IMG/VR virus record: IMGVR_UViG_3300035694_000035 | Coordinates: 1 to 20,830 of that record | Strand: one strand, 5' to 3' | DNA length: 20,830 bases | Source of the DNA: a virus | The notes under the pieces: model-generated | Database searches by the model: none | Told to the model about the DNA's origin: nothing | The model's input: the letters and a program-made list of their open reading frames with translations, nothing else | Shown here: in pieces, positions 8,515 to 15,590 of the stretch | Layout of the letters: every line of letters starts with the position of its first letter | Numbering within the stretch: position 1 is the first letter of the stretch | Position numbers and translations under genes: made by a program

Positions 8515-10781
8515 TATTGGGCCCTCTTGAGCATAGCGTCAAACAACAGAGGTGAGGCCGTGTTGCCACCCATAGCGCGTGCTGCACTTCCTGCTCTGCT
8601 CGTCAGACCTTTGACGACATGCGTCTGCGTGTGCTTCGCAACGTCCTTGCCGTCAATCTGAACCGTGATATTGTTCTGCACCGGGACCTGGAGGCCGCCC
8701 AGCGGGTTGTTCTGCTCCATGACCGGACGAACCTGGGACGGGTACACGACGTTATAGCCGCCGTTGACCGTGCCCTGACGTACCATACCGTCATTGGCCT
8801 GGTTGAACGCCTGCCCGAAGTTTTGGAAGCCTGCGCCGACATCCTTGAACCACTGCATGATGCCGCCGCCAGCGTGGACCCAGTTAGACGGGTTCAGCAT
8901 CCACTTGACCATGTTTAAAATCATCTGCCCGACAGCCTGCATACCTACCTGCACGCCGTGGACGATGCCCGGCCACAGCTGCGTTCGCATCCAGCGAACC
9001 AGTGTGCCGAGAACCCAGCCAATGTCCGTCGCATGCGCCTTGAACAAGTTCAACGCGTCAATGGCGAGCATGACCCAACCCACAAACGGAACAAACTTGG
9101 AGCCAACGCGCAGAACCAAGCCTATGATGTCCGCCAGCGCACCGCCTAGACCCGTCTTGAGGATGACCCGGAGTGCAGCCATAGGCGAACGAAACACGCC
9201 CTTGAAAAGGTCGCCCAACGCTTCGCTGAGAGGCTGGATGGCTTCACGAAGGAAGTTGCCGAGTTTGCCGCCATTGCCGAGGAGGCCGCGCTCATTCATA
9301 ACGTAGCCACCACCCGGACGAGCGAACCCGGACCCGAACAGCCTGGTGGGGAGGCCCTTAAACATGGACCAGCCGCCCTTCAACAGGTCTAGACCCAGGA
9401 CAGCACCGATAACACGCCCGATTACACCACCTTTGCCCCCGGCGACAGTGGCAATTGCGGCTGCATCTTCAGCTACGGCCGCACGACCCGCCGAACCCGC
9501 CAAGACGTTGATGGCTGCGTTGAGCGCCCAGATTTGACGACCTGCAATAACAGCTGCGCCGACGAACGCCGTCATGCCGCCTGCGACAAGGGCCAGCGTG
9601 CCTGCCAGCGCTGCTTGAGGGTGGTCGTTCATCCACATCGTCAGATGCGACAACGCGTCAGCGAAGCGCGCCAAGTACGGGGTTGCGACTTTGGCCAGCG
9701 GTAAGAACGTCGCCTCAATCAAGGAGTTGAAGTTAGTGCCGATGAGAGACACGATGCCAGCATAGTTGCCCTTTACAATCATGTCCTGAATCTTCTGGAT
9801 GGTGGGAATCTGAGCCATATGGGCTTTGTTCCGCAACATCTGCTCCGCTGCAGCCTGGTTCGTGATAGCCGCCATGAACGTGCCGCCTGGTTTGCCGAAC
9901 GCAGCAATCAGCATGTTCGTGTACTTGATGGGGTCCGTGTTGGCCGCAACCTTCTGCAGGTGCTTAATCATCGCATCCCACTGAAGTTTGTGGTCCTTCT
10001 GGTAAATCATGTGACCGTTACGGTCCACGATGCCGAGGCCCACGTCAGCCGCAAGCTGTTTGCCTTGACGCGAGTTAGTCATGGCTGCTGCGTTGATTGC
10101 TCCCAGCAAGTCATTCTGCATGCTGGAACCGCCACGGCCCGAGAGGAAGCCTGTCTGACCCATCGTGGCCAGCGCACCGCCAATTTGGTCGATGTTGAGG
10201 CCGAGAGTCGAGGCAAGAGGGCCGAAGTACTTCAGCTGGGTGACAACCTTGTTGAGGTCGCCGCCAGAGTAGCTAATCTTGTTGAACCACTCCAACATCT
10301 TGTCGGTGTCTTTGGTGCTGTACGCCTTCAGCAAGTGAGCCGCTTGGATAGCGAGGCCCACAGAATCGGTGGCGTCATGATGGAACGCATACTGCTGCAC
10401 GTCAGCAAATGCGGCAAACTTCGGAAGCAGGGCCGCTACCTGGTCTTTGTTGAGACCCTTCTTAGCCATCATGGCCGCCTCACTCGCAATGGTGGAGGCC
10501 GATTGACCCGTATTCGCAGAAACCTGGAACACCTGGCGCTGGAAGGCCGCCATCTCATCTGCGTTCGCACCCGTCGCAATCTGGAGGTTGGTCAAAGCCT
10601 GTTGAAGCTGACCTGCACGCTCCAGTCCGTGGGCCACGAAGGCCGTGACTGCAACGCCTGCCCCGGCGAGGCCGACAGCCGCAGCGGTTCCAAGACCGGA
10701 CATGATGTTTTTGAGACGCAATGAAGCAGACTCAGCCTGTTGGGCTGAGGCAACGAAAGAAGCGAACGCTGGGCCCGTCAT
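8514..10781 (-). CDS. Tail tape measure protein (TP901-like)
   Basis: At 755 residues this is the longest complete protein in the window. Residues about 55-330 show the TP901-type tape-measure domain: ALTNLQIATGANADEMAAFQ, 'SASTIASEAAMMAKKGLNKDQVAALLP', 'GGDLNKVVTQLKYFGPLASTLGLN'. Hydrophobic segments that could insert into the host membrane lie near residues 31-50, about 390-415 and about 545-590. The C-terminus is Gln/Asn-rich and contains 'VQNNITVQIDGKDVAKHTQ', common at tape-measure ends. At about 1.5 angstrom per residue the predicted tail is near 110 nm. The ATG at 10781 is the first usual start in the frame but has no Shine-Dalgarno. In-frame, coding-like sequence runs about 20 codons further upstream to a TAG, so the true N-terminus may be longer (see findings). 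Confidence 0.9.
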   Translation of the reverse strand: MTGPAFASFVASAQQAESASLRLKNIMSGLGTAAAVGLAGAGVAVTAFVAHGLERAGQLQQALTNLQIATGANADEMAAFQRQVFQVSANTGQSASTIASEAAMMAKKGLNKDQVAALLPKFAAFADVQQYAFHHDATDSVGLAIQAAHLLKAYSTKDTDKMLEWFNKISYSGGDLNKVVTQLKYFGPLASTLGLNIDQIGGALATMGQTGFLSGRGGSSMQNDLLGAINAAAMTNSRQGKQLAADVGLGIVDRNGHMIYQKDHKLQWDAMIKHLQKVAANTDPIKYTNMLIAAFGKPGGTFMAAITNQAAAEQMLRNKAHMAQIPTIQKIQDMIVKGNYAGIVSLIGTNFNSLIEATFLPLAKVATPYLARFADALSHLTMWMNDHPQAALAGTLALVAGGMTAFVGAAVIAGRQIWALNAAINVLAGSAGRAAVAEDAAAIATVAGGKGGVIGRVIGAVLGLDLLKGGWSMFKGLPTRLFGSGFARPGGGYVMNERGLLGNGGKLGNFLREAIQPLSEALGDLFKGVFRSPMAALRVILKTGLGGALADIIGLVLRVGSKFVPFVGWVMLAIDALNLFKAHATDIGWVLGTLVRWMRTQLWPGIVHGVQVGMQAVGQMILNMVKWMLNPSNWVHAGGGIMQWFKDVGAGFQNFGQAFNQANDGMVRQGTVNGGYNVVYPSQVRPVMEQNNPLGGLQVPVQNNITVQIDGKDVAKHTQTHVVKGLTSRAGSAARAMGGNTASPLLFDAMLKRAQ

Positions 10782-10845
10782 GTTGCGGGCTGAAAGTAGG
10801 ACCGCTACTTTCCAGGATGCGTAGATTAGACCACCGCCTCTCTAG

Positions 10846-11343
10846 TCACGAGCGCCGACTAACCAGGGATGAGTAAGCCTTGCTAACGCCCCGCCCGTAA
10901 ATGAGGGCTGCTTCCAAGCTGATGCCGGTCAACTTGAACAACTTCTCCTCATTCTCTGCGAAAGCCAAGCCCACCGTAGGACGTGCAGGCACGTTCTTAG
11001 CGGGGTCGCCTACTTCCATACCGAGTGCCTTGTCGAGGTCCGACCCGACACCGCCTTCCAGACCTTCCACCTGTTTGTAGTACGAGTCACGCAACTCGCC
11101 CGTTCGCAACAGAGGTTCATCTGGGCTGAACCCGCGTGCTTCCCGGTCCGCAATGGTGGCCGAAGCAAGAGGGGGCCAAGGCTGAAACGGTCCAGCCCCG
11201 CCCTGATACTCGCCAAACTTTTCACGGGTGTCGTGCAGCAGCTTTGCAGTGATGGCTTCCATGCCTTCGTGCAGCACTTCTTCCATAACCTCTGCCAAGC
11301 CTACCGCATGTTCGATAAGCTCACCGAACCCGTGAAACTCCAT
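10846..11343 (-). CDS. HK97 gp10-like / virion morphogenesis-type protein
   Basis: This 165-residue protein has an acidic helical N-terminus (IEHAVGLAEVMEEVLHEGME), then 'FQPWPPLASATIADREARGF' and 'LLRTGELRDSYYKQVEG', then the 'VPARPTVGLAFAENEEKL' end. The W-x-P-L...T-x-x-D...LL-R-T-G-x-L-R-x-S pattern is characteristic of gp10-like and P2 gpS/Mu gpG-type tail completion proteins. Its place, after the chaperone genes and before the tape measure, differs from the usual neck location. The ATG lies one base after the stop of the preceding small ORF (TGAGATG), so translation is probably coupled. Confidence 0.6.
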   Translation of the reverse strand: MEFHGFGELIEHAVGLAEVMEEVLHEGMEAITAKLLHDTREKFGEYQGGAGPFQPWPPLASATIADREARGFSPDEPLLRTGELRDSYYKQVEGLEGGVGSDLDKALGMEVGDPAKNVPARPTVGLAFAENEEKLFKLTGISLEAALIYGRGVSKAYSSLVSRRS

Positions 11344-11344
11344 C

Positions 11345-11533
11345 TCACTTCTTCTTTTCGACCATAGACTGCCAAACCCCTTGAATTTGTTGCCCGGTTT
11401 CGGGGTCTACCCATATCTTGTCCCACAGAAACTTGTCGCCATTCACTTCACCCTTGACGATGTTGATAGCATCAAGTTCAAGTGGGCTCATTGATTGGAC
11501 CTCAGCCCACGTGGGACTGGCCACGGCAGCCAT
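11345..11533 (-). CDS. Small protein, candidate second tail assembly chaperone
   Basis: The ATG at 11533 gives 62 residues: 'SPTWAEVQSMSPLELDAINI' then 'FLWDKIWVDPETGQQIQGVW'. It sits where the second, frameshift-made chaperone (lambda gpT, P2 E' type) is usually encoded, between the first chaperone and the tape measure. There is no Shine-Dalgarno at the ATG. The same frame is open and coding-like for nine codons upstream (L-T-S-D-P-S-F-R-A), overlapping the end of the chaperone gene in its -1 frame. It may therefore be expressed as a fusion or by coupled re-initiation. No database family is recognised. Confidence 0.5.
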   Translation of the reverse strand: MAAVASPTWAEVQSMSPLELDAINIVKGEVNGDKFLWDKIWVDPETGQQIQGVWQSMVEKKK

Positions 11534-11556
11534 GGCTCTGAAGCTGGGGTCCGAGG

Positions 11557-12024
11557 TCAGTCCCGCAGTTTAGCGCGTTTTTCAGCCTCCAGCTTGAAGA
11601 TACGTTCCGTGATACGGTCCTGAATCTCATCAGGGTTGAGGTTCTCAGCGGCTGCCTCTTTGAGCACTTCCTCAATAGCCGACATCATGCCGGGGTTCAC
11701 CAGCTGCTGATACTCGTTCATGAACTCGTCCAGCAACTCGTCGCTGCCGAATCGGTCCATGAGGGCCGCAAACGTGTTGTAGCTGTGGAGGAGGACGGGC
11801 TGGCCGCCGACCGAGCGAATGCTGAGGAATGCAGTCGCAATGTTGACCAACTCTTGGTCTTTCAGTTGGTCTGAGGAGAGAATCTCACGAAGCCTGAGTT
11901 TCATGACGCCCTGCGGTTTGCCGCACACCACAACTGCACCGTCAGGGAGTTTGAGGCTGAACGTAGGTTCGTCAGTGGTGGTCTGCTCCACCTTCTTAGC
12001 CGCTACGACTTTGGCTTGAGCCAT
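11557..12024 (-). CDS. Tail assembly chaperone candidate
   Basis: This is a 155-residue, mostly helical acidic protein with a beta-rich start (FSLKLPDGAVVVCGKPQGVMKLRLREI) and helices such as 'LLDEFMNEYQQLVNPGMMSAIEEVL'. Small proteins of this size between tube and tape measure are normally chaperones that coat the tape measure during tail assembly. The ATG at 12024 follows AAAGG by five bases. A terminator lies just upstream, so it should be expressed less than sheath and tube. The C-terminus (KLEAEKRAKLRD) is where frameshifting would occur. The call rests mainly on gene order. Confidence 0.6.
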   Translation of the reverse strand: MAQAKVVAAKKVEQTTTDEPTFSLKLPDGAVVVCGKPQGVMKLRLREILSSDQLKDQELVNIATAFLSIRSVGGQPVLLHSYNTFAALMDRFGSDELLDEFMNEYQQLVNPGMMSAIEEVLKEAAAENLNPDEIQDRITERIFKLEAEKRAKLRD

Positions 12025-12040
12025 TTGTACCTTTCGATAG

Positions 12041-12069
12041 AAAAAATCAGAGGAGCATTTCTGCTCCTC
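12041..12069 (-). terminator. Intrinsic terminator after tail tube gene
   Basis: On the minus strand a perfect 8-bp stem, GAGGAGCA/TGCTCCTC with a GAAA tetraloop, is followed by TGATTTTTT. This is a classical rho-independent terminator. It separates the sheath/tube pair from the chaperone and tape-measure genes, so partial read-through would set their lower expression. Confidence 0.88.
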
Positions 12070-12102
12070 CTAGTTTCGTGACTGCTGAGGGAAGGTCCTG
12101 TC

Positions 12103-12576
12103 TTAGACCAGACCTTGCCCGCCGAGGGTCAGTGTCGAACCGATGCCGACCGATTCACGCTCTGGGAAGAAGAACTTGAATGTCTGGTTGACTTCGTCCA
12201 CACCCTTAAACGAACCGCCATCCGTAGGGATGATGGTGCCGTTGATGTAGTTGTACTGGTTGCGGCTGCCGTCCGAGTTGACGACCGTTTCCAGCATGCT
12301 GATATCCGGGTCTGCACCGCCTGCCTTGAAGTTGTCTTCCAACCACTGGGCAAGGTCGTCGCCCACGCCGTTGACGCGAGCAAACTGGAGCGTGACTTCG
12401 TAGCCGCCGAAGATGGCGCGTGCAACGAAGACACCGCCGTTGTTCGTGGGCCGCACCTTCGCCTCAGTCCATTGCGGCGTGAAGTGCGTGTCGATATGCA
12501 GTCCAAACTGCTGAATGACGTTACCGTTCACGCTGACGCTGATGGTAAGGTCCCGGCCAATGTTAAACTTTGCCAC
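12103..12576 (-). CDS. Tail tube protein
   Basis: This 157-residue protein is the normal size for myophage tube subunits and is encoded directly after the sheath. It begins MAKFNIGRDLTISVSVNGN and is rich in beta strands (GGYEVTLQFARVNG). A helix 'DDLAQWLEDNFKAGG' is followed by 'NQYNYINGTIIPTDGGSFKG', the pattern of tube proteins that stack as hexamers around the tape measure. The start is GTG at 12576, with GGGGAG ten bases upstream. A terminator follows the gene. Confidence 0.85.
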   Translation of the reverse strand: MAKFNIGRDLTISVSVNGNVIQQFGLHIDTHFTPQWTEAKVRPTNNGGVFVARAIFGGYEVTLQFARVNGVGDDLAQWLEDNFKAGGADPDISMLETVVNSDGSRNQYNYINGTIIPTDGGSFKGVDEVNQTFKFFFPERESVGIGSTLTLGGQGLV

Positions 12577-12592
12577 TTACTTGATGCTCCCC

Positions 12593-14137
12593 TTATGACC
12601 CAGCGGGTTTGGACGATTGGCTGATGATGCTGACCGTCTGTCCAGCCGTGACGTTGACGACCAGGCGGTTGACGACCGACATGAACTCTACGACGATGTC
12701 CACGCGGCAGATGCCCGCTTTAATGTTGGCCACAGGATTGTTCGACAGGTTGCACGTGACGTCGTAGTCGTCAATCTTGAATGCCTTCTTCTGCGGCCCG
12801 AAGTAGGCACGGAGTGCAGCCTCAACGCCGTTACGCAACGGGTCCGGGTCACGCGTGGTCTGCAGCCGATTGACGAACTGACCGAGCGTTGGGCCCGAGA
12901 GGTCGCGCAGGATGGAGTTGAGTTTGCGCGTGTACGCAATCTCACTCGTTGCCTGGTTAGACGAGGTGTTCTTGCCGTGACGCACACCGATAGCCTTAGC
13001 ACCCGGAATCGGGTACGCAAGGAAGATGATGCCGTTGGCTTCGAGCATCGCCATGTCGCTGGCAGAGTACGGCTGCGGGTTCGCACCCATCGTGGTGTCC
13101 GTGCCCAGGATGCCGTACACCGGGTTATTGCCCGGGGATTGCTCTGGGTCAACCGACAGCGCCACACCCGCGATAACGCCCGTAGTTGGGAGCGTCACGT
13201 TGGTGTTGAGGTACGTGTCGAGGTACGTCACCGTGCCGAGGCAGAGAATCAGGTCAGGGTCCGAGACACCCGCCGTGTTCTTAGCTGCAACCGCTGCAGT
13301 AGGCGTCATGGCGCCCATGCCGGCGTACGCAGCCGCCGATTCACTCTTGGCGAACGCCAGAAGCGTGGACCAAGCCGTGGAATCCGTGCTACCCGCAAGC
13401 ATAACGCCGTCGATGCCAGTGCCGCGAAGGGCATACATGCCTGTGCGCGCACCTGCACCGCCATCCGTGCCGAGCAGTTTGGCCGTGTTGAGAGTGGCCA
13501 CGCCGTCCAGACCGCCCGTCAGTACGATGGTTTCACCCGTCGCTGGAGGGAGGACCGTGCTAGGCGTGCCCGGGAGTGCTAGCTTGACGAGTTGCGACGC
13601 AGCGTTGACTGCGTTCATGATGTTCGTCCAAACCGTGGCACCCGCGTTGCCGTCAATGCGGTCGAAAACTTCCGTCACCGAACCGAGGGTGACGAGCACC
13701 TTCCAGGTGAGGTTTCCGGTAACGCTGTTGCTGCCGGGCAAGAGGGACAGTTGAATCTTGTCGCCGTAGCTGCCCGTGTAGAAGGCCGTCGCCAACAGGC
13801 CCGGGGCTGGAGTGCCCGTTGAGTCGCTGAGCGTGCCCGTTGCGGCTGCATCCGTGCCGTCCGTATCACGGACTGCCGTCACGCCACCCTGGGGCTGCTG
13901 CGCGAGGAAAAGCGAACCTACCTGAACGATGTCGTGGCCCGAATTAATCGGAGGACCCCACGTGGTCAGAAGGTCTTGGGGCGTGTTCTTGGTGACCGGC
14001 ACACCGACCGGACCCCACGACGCACCACCTGACAGGCCCAGGTTCATTAGGTCCTGTGCATTCGTAAGGATAGGCTGGGGCGGGTTTACTCCAAGGTAAA
14101 CGTCGTCAACCCCGGTGCCGTTCGACAGTAACGCCAT
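12593..14137 (-). CDS. Tail sheath protein
   Basis: This is a 514-residue protein. Sheath-family features include the N-terminal 'SWGPVGVPVTKNTPQDLLTTWGPP', 'LFLAQQPQGGVTAVRD', 'GSYGDKIQLSLLPGS', and a C-terminal core with 'SEIAYTRKLNSILRDLSGPTLGQFVN' and 'IKAGICRVDIVVEFMSVVNRLVVNV'. The core handshake strands at both ends allow contraction. The start is ATG at 14137, with AAGGAGT centred more than ten bases upstream and overlapping the end of the preceding small gene. The tube gene follows 16 bases later. The central region (about 100-220) is a variable, surface-exposed beta insert. Confidence 0.92.
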   Translation of the reverse strand: MALLSNGTGVDDVYLGVNPPQPILTNAQDLMNLGLSGGASWGPVGVPVTKNTPQDLLTTWGPPINSGHDIVQVGSLFLAQQPQGGVTAVRDTDGTDAAATGTLSDSTGTPAPGLLATAFYTGSYGDKIQLSLLPGSNSVTGNLTWKVLVTLGSVTEVFDRIDGNAGATVWTNIMNAVNAASQLVKLALPGTPSTVLPPATGETIVLTGGLDGVATLNTAKLLGTDGGAGARTGMYALRGTGIDGVMLAGSTDSTAWSTLLAFAKSESAAAYAGMGAMTPTAAVAAKNTAGVSDPDLILCLGTVTYLDTYLNTNVTLPTTGVIAGVALSVDPEQSPGNNPVYGILGTDTTMGANPQPYSASDMAMLEANGIIFLAYPIPGAKAIGVRHGKNTSSNQATSEIAYTRKLNSILRDLSGPTLGQFVNRLQTTRDPDPLRNGVEAALRAYFGPQKKAFKIDDYDVTCNLSNNPVANIKAGICRVDIVVEFMSVVNRLVVNVTAGQTVSIISQSSKPAGS

Positions 14138-14146
14138 CTGTTTTGG

Positions 14147-14383
14147 TTACTCCTTCGGAGGTGTTTGACTAGGACCTTTTGGGCCTTTTGTATCAGCTAT
14201 GTTCTTCGTCGCGCCATTATGGGGTCCCTTGTTTTCAATGGGAGCTGGTGCAAGCACCTTGACGCCGAAGTTGTGGTTGCGGAATTGCTCCTCCACATCG
14301 TCCCAGTCTAGCACATCCCCCGGCTTATGCGGGCCGAACGGGAAGCGCACCTGAAACTTGAACTTGGGAATCTTCAAAGCCAT
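14147..14383 (-). CDS. Small basic protein before the sheath gene, unknown function
   Basis: This 78-residue protein has residues 1-45 rich in aromatic and basic residues (MALKIPKFKFQVRFPFGPHK, 'DVLDWDDVEEQFRNHNFG'). The C-terminal half is a disordered Lys/Pro/Gly tail (DTKGPKGPSQTPPKE). It overlaps the preceding gene by TAATG and its last codons supply the AAGGAG for the sheath gene. The 'PGDVLDWDDVEEQFRNHNFGVKVLA' part resembles small proteins with a short SH3- or beta-like fold found beside sheath genes, but I do not recognise a family. Confidence 0.65.
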   Translation of the reverse strand: MALKIPKFKFQVRFPFGPHKPGDVLDWDDVEEQFRNHNFGVKVLAPAPIENKGPHNGATKNIADTKGPKGPSQTPPKE

Positions 14384-15021
14384 TAGTTACCGCCTTTGTT
14401 TACTAGGAGTAGGCCCAGAGGCTGGCTGTCGAGTGCAGCGTAGAGGTCAACCTCAGACACCGTGTAGGCGGCTGTGGCGTCACCTTGCGGCACTTGCGTG
14501 ACCGTGAAATCAGCCATATAGCTCATCTGGGCAATGTAAATGGAATCTGTTTGCTCGTCGTCAAACTCCAGGATGTTTGAGAACGTGACGGCCGTAACCG
14601 TCGTGTCTGTCTCCGTCTGCCTGAAGAAGTCCGTCAGCCCTGCACGGATACGGTCTTGAATGGCGCGACGGGTCGCACGGTCGTAGGACCACGCCTCAAC
14701 GATGACTTGCTTCTTGGACCGCCCCACTTCGTAGACTGCCTGGTTAGTCTGTCCTACGACCGGGATGCTGTCGTAGTTGTCGATGAAAGGCACCAGCTGC
14801 TCCACCTTGCCGGAGTAGACTGCAACCTGCGCCATGTGGTTCTCCAGCCGTTCCGTCACCTTGACCTGAATCGGGTGGCCGGGGGTCACGAGGGTAGCGG
14901 GAATCTGGCCAGCCGTCGTGGTGAGGTTGACGTAGTTTGGTGGTATGCTAGGCTGGAACGGTGCGAGGACGTTTGCGACCGTTGCTGCTAGGTTGTCGAG
15001 GACATCATCAATGAACGCCAT
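14383..15021 (-). CDS. Putative tail terminator / tail completion protein
   Basis: I take the ATG at 15021 (MAFIDDVLDNLAATVANVL), which has CAGGTG nearby and overlaps the receiver gene by 14 bases. A longer reading to 15045 adds only MRWHWQVL, a shadow of the receiver gene's end. The 212 residues include a helical N-terminus, 'VTPGHPIQVKVTERLENHMAQVAVY', 'VYEVGRSKKQVIVEAWSYDRATRRAIQDRI' and 'TDFFRQ', then beta strands. This helix-plus-sheet layout, with 'RAIQDRIRAGL' like the helix of tail terminators that test tail length, and its place before the sheath suggest a tail terminator. The family is not certain. Confidence 0.55.
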   Translation of the reverse strand: MAFIDDVLDNLAATVANVLAPFQPSIPPNYVNLTTTAGQIPATLVTPGHPIQVKVTERLENHMAQVAVYSGKVEQLVPFIDNYDSIPVVGQTNQAVYEVGRSKKQVIVEAWSYDRATRRAIQDRIRAGLTDFFRQTETDTTVTAVTFSNILEFDDEQTDSIYIAQMSYMADFTVTQVPQGDATAAYTVSEVDLYAALDSQPLGLLLVNKGGN

Positions 15022-15352
15022 GAGCACCTGCCAATGCCATCTCAACGAGCATCTTGGTGAGCGGTTTGATAGCGTGCGGACGGTCCTTCAGTGCAGCCTG
15101 CTGGCCCATCGAGGTCGTCAACACGACGTAGGTATTTAGGCCCGCAGCCTCAACGGCATCTGCAACCTCACCGCCCGTCATGTTCGGCATGATATAGTCG
15201 AGCATGGCCACATCCGGTTTGTGCTCCTGGATAGCCTTCCACGCTGCACTGCCATCGTTGCACTCAGCCACGACTTCGTAGCCCAACTTCAACATGATGC
15301 GTTTGCACACATCCAGCATCAGCGGGCTGTCGTCAGCGATAACTGCCTTCAT
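15008..15352 (-). CDS. Stand-alone CheY-like response regulator receiver protein
   Basis: The chosen start is ATG at 15352 (MKAVIADDSPLMLDVCKRIM), giving 114 residues; the open frame to 15412 only adds sequence shadowing the upstream gene. Key receiver residues are visible: acidic pair D7/D8, phospho-acceptor D52 in DVAMLDYIMPNMTG, conserved T80 in VVLTTSMG, and K96-P97. 'SMGQQA' is the same as the CheY 'SAMGQQA' neighbourhood. The interval from QQ to KP is about eight residues shorter than in Thermotoga-type CheY, so the alpha4/beta5 surface is reduced. There is no output domain. Known receivers take phosphate from histidine kinases and act by protein contact. It overlaps the coiled-coil gene by 20 bases and the tail-completion gene by 14, so it is expressed with virion genes. 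Its target is unknown. Confidence 0.85.
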   Translation of the reverse strand: MKAVIADDSPLMLDVCKRIMLKLGYEVVAECNDGSAAWKAIQEHKPDVAMLDYIMPNMTGGEVADAVEAAGLNTYVVLTTSMGQQAALKDRPHAIKPLTKMLVEMALAGAHGVH

Positions 15353-15590
15353 ACTCTTCTTCCAACTCCTCCATAAGAGTGATGTACTTCTGTTCGATGT
15401 CTCTGCACTCACTCTCCAGCATAGACCAGATGCGTGTCGAAGTCCAGTAGGGGAGGAACCCCAGCGAACCCGCAGACGTCAGACGTTTGGAGCAACGGGC
15501 CTCAGCCTCAATTATCTCCCGTGACTGCGCCTCTTGGAGCGCCACCGCCTTGGCGATGAACTCCTGTTCCTTAGATGAATACGCTTTCAC
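15333..15590 (-). CDS. Small helical/coiled-coil protein of unknown function
   Basis: The open frame reaches 15641, but I prefer GTG at 15590: AGG lies six bases upstream and the overlap with the preceding gene drops from 71 to 20 bases. The resulting 85 residues are strongly helical: 'EFIAKAVALQEAQSREIIEAEA', a short break 'SAGSLGFLPYWTS', then 'MLESECRDIEQKYITLMEEL' ending in an acidic EEEYEGSYR. It is translationally overlapped with the receiver gene downstream, so a physical or functional partnership is possible. There is no HPt or kinase motif (no H-x-x-K-G). It could equally be a small neck protein. Confidence 0.55.
   Translation of the reverse strand: MKAYSSKEQEFIAKAVALQEAQSREIIEAEARCSKRLTSAGSLGFLPYWTSTRIWSMLESECRDIEQKYITLMEELEEEYEGSYR

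Noticed and set aside
11557-11600. GAAAAAC run as a -1 slippery site
   Set aside because: A -1 slip there hits TAA two codons later, and the heptamer is out of phase with the gene's codons.
12617-13582. 321-codon plus-strand open frame opposite the sheath gene
   Set aside because: Shadow composition; the sheath reading is unambiguous.
15353-15412. 20-codon N-terminal extension of the receiver protein
   Set aside because: It shadows the upstream coiled-coil gene; the receiver fold begins at MKAVIADD and the overlap is then like its neighbours.
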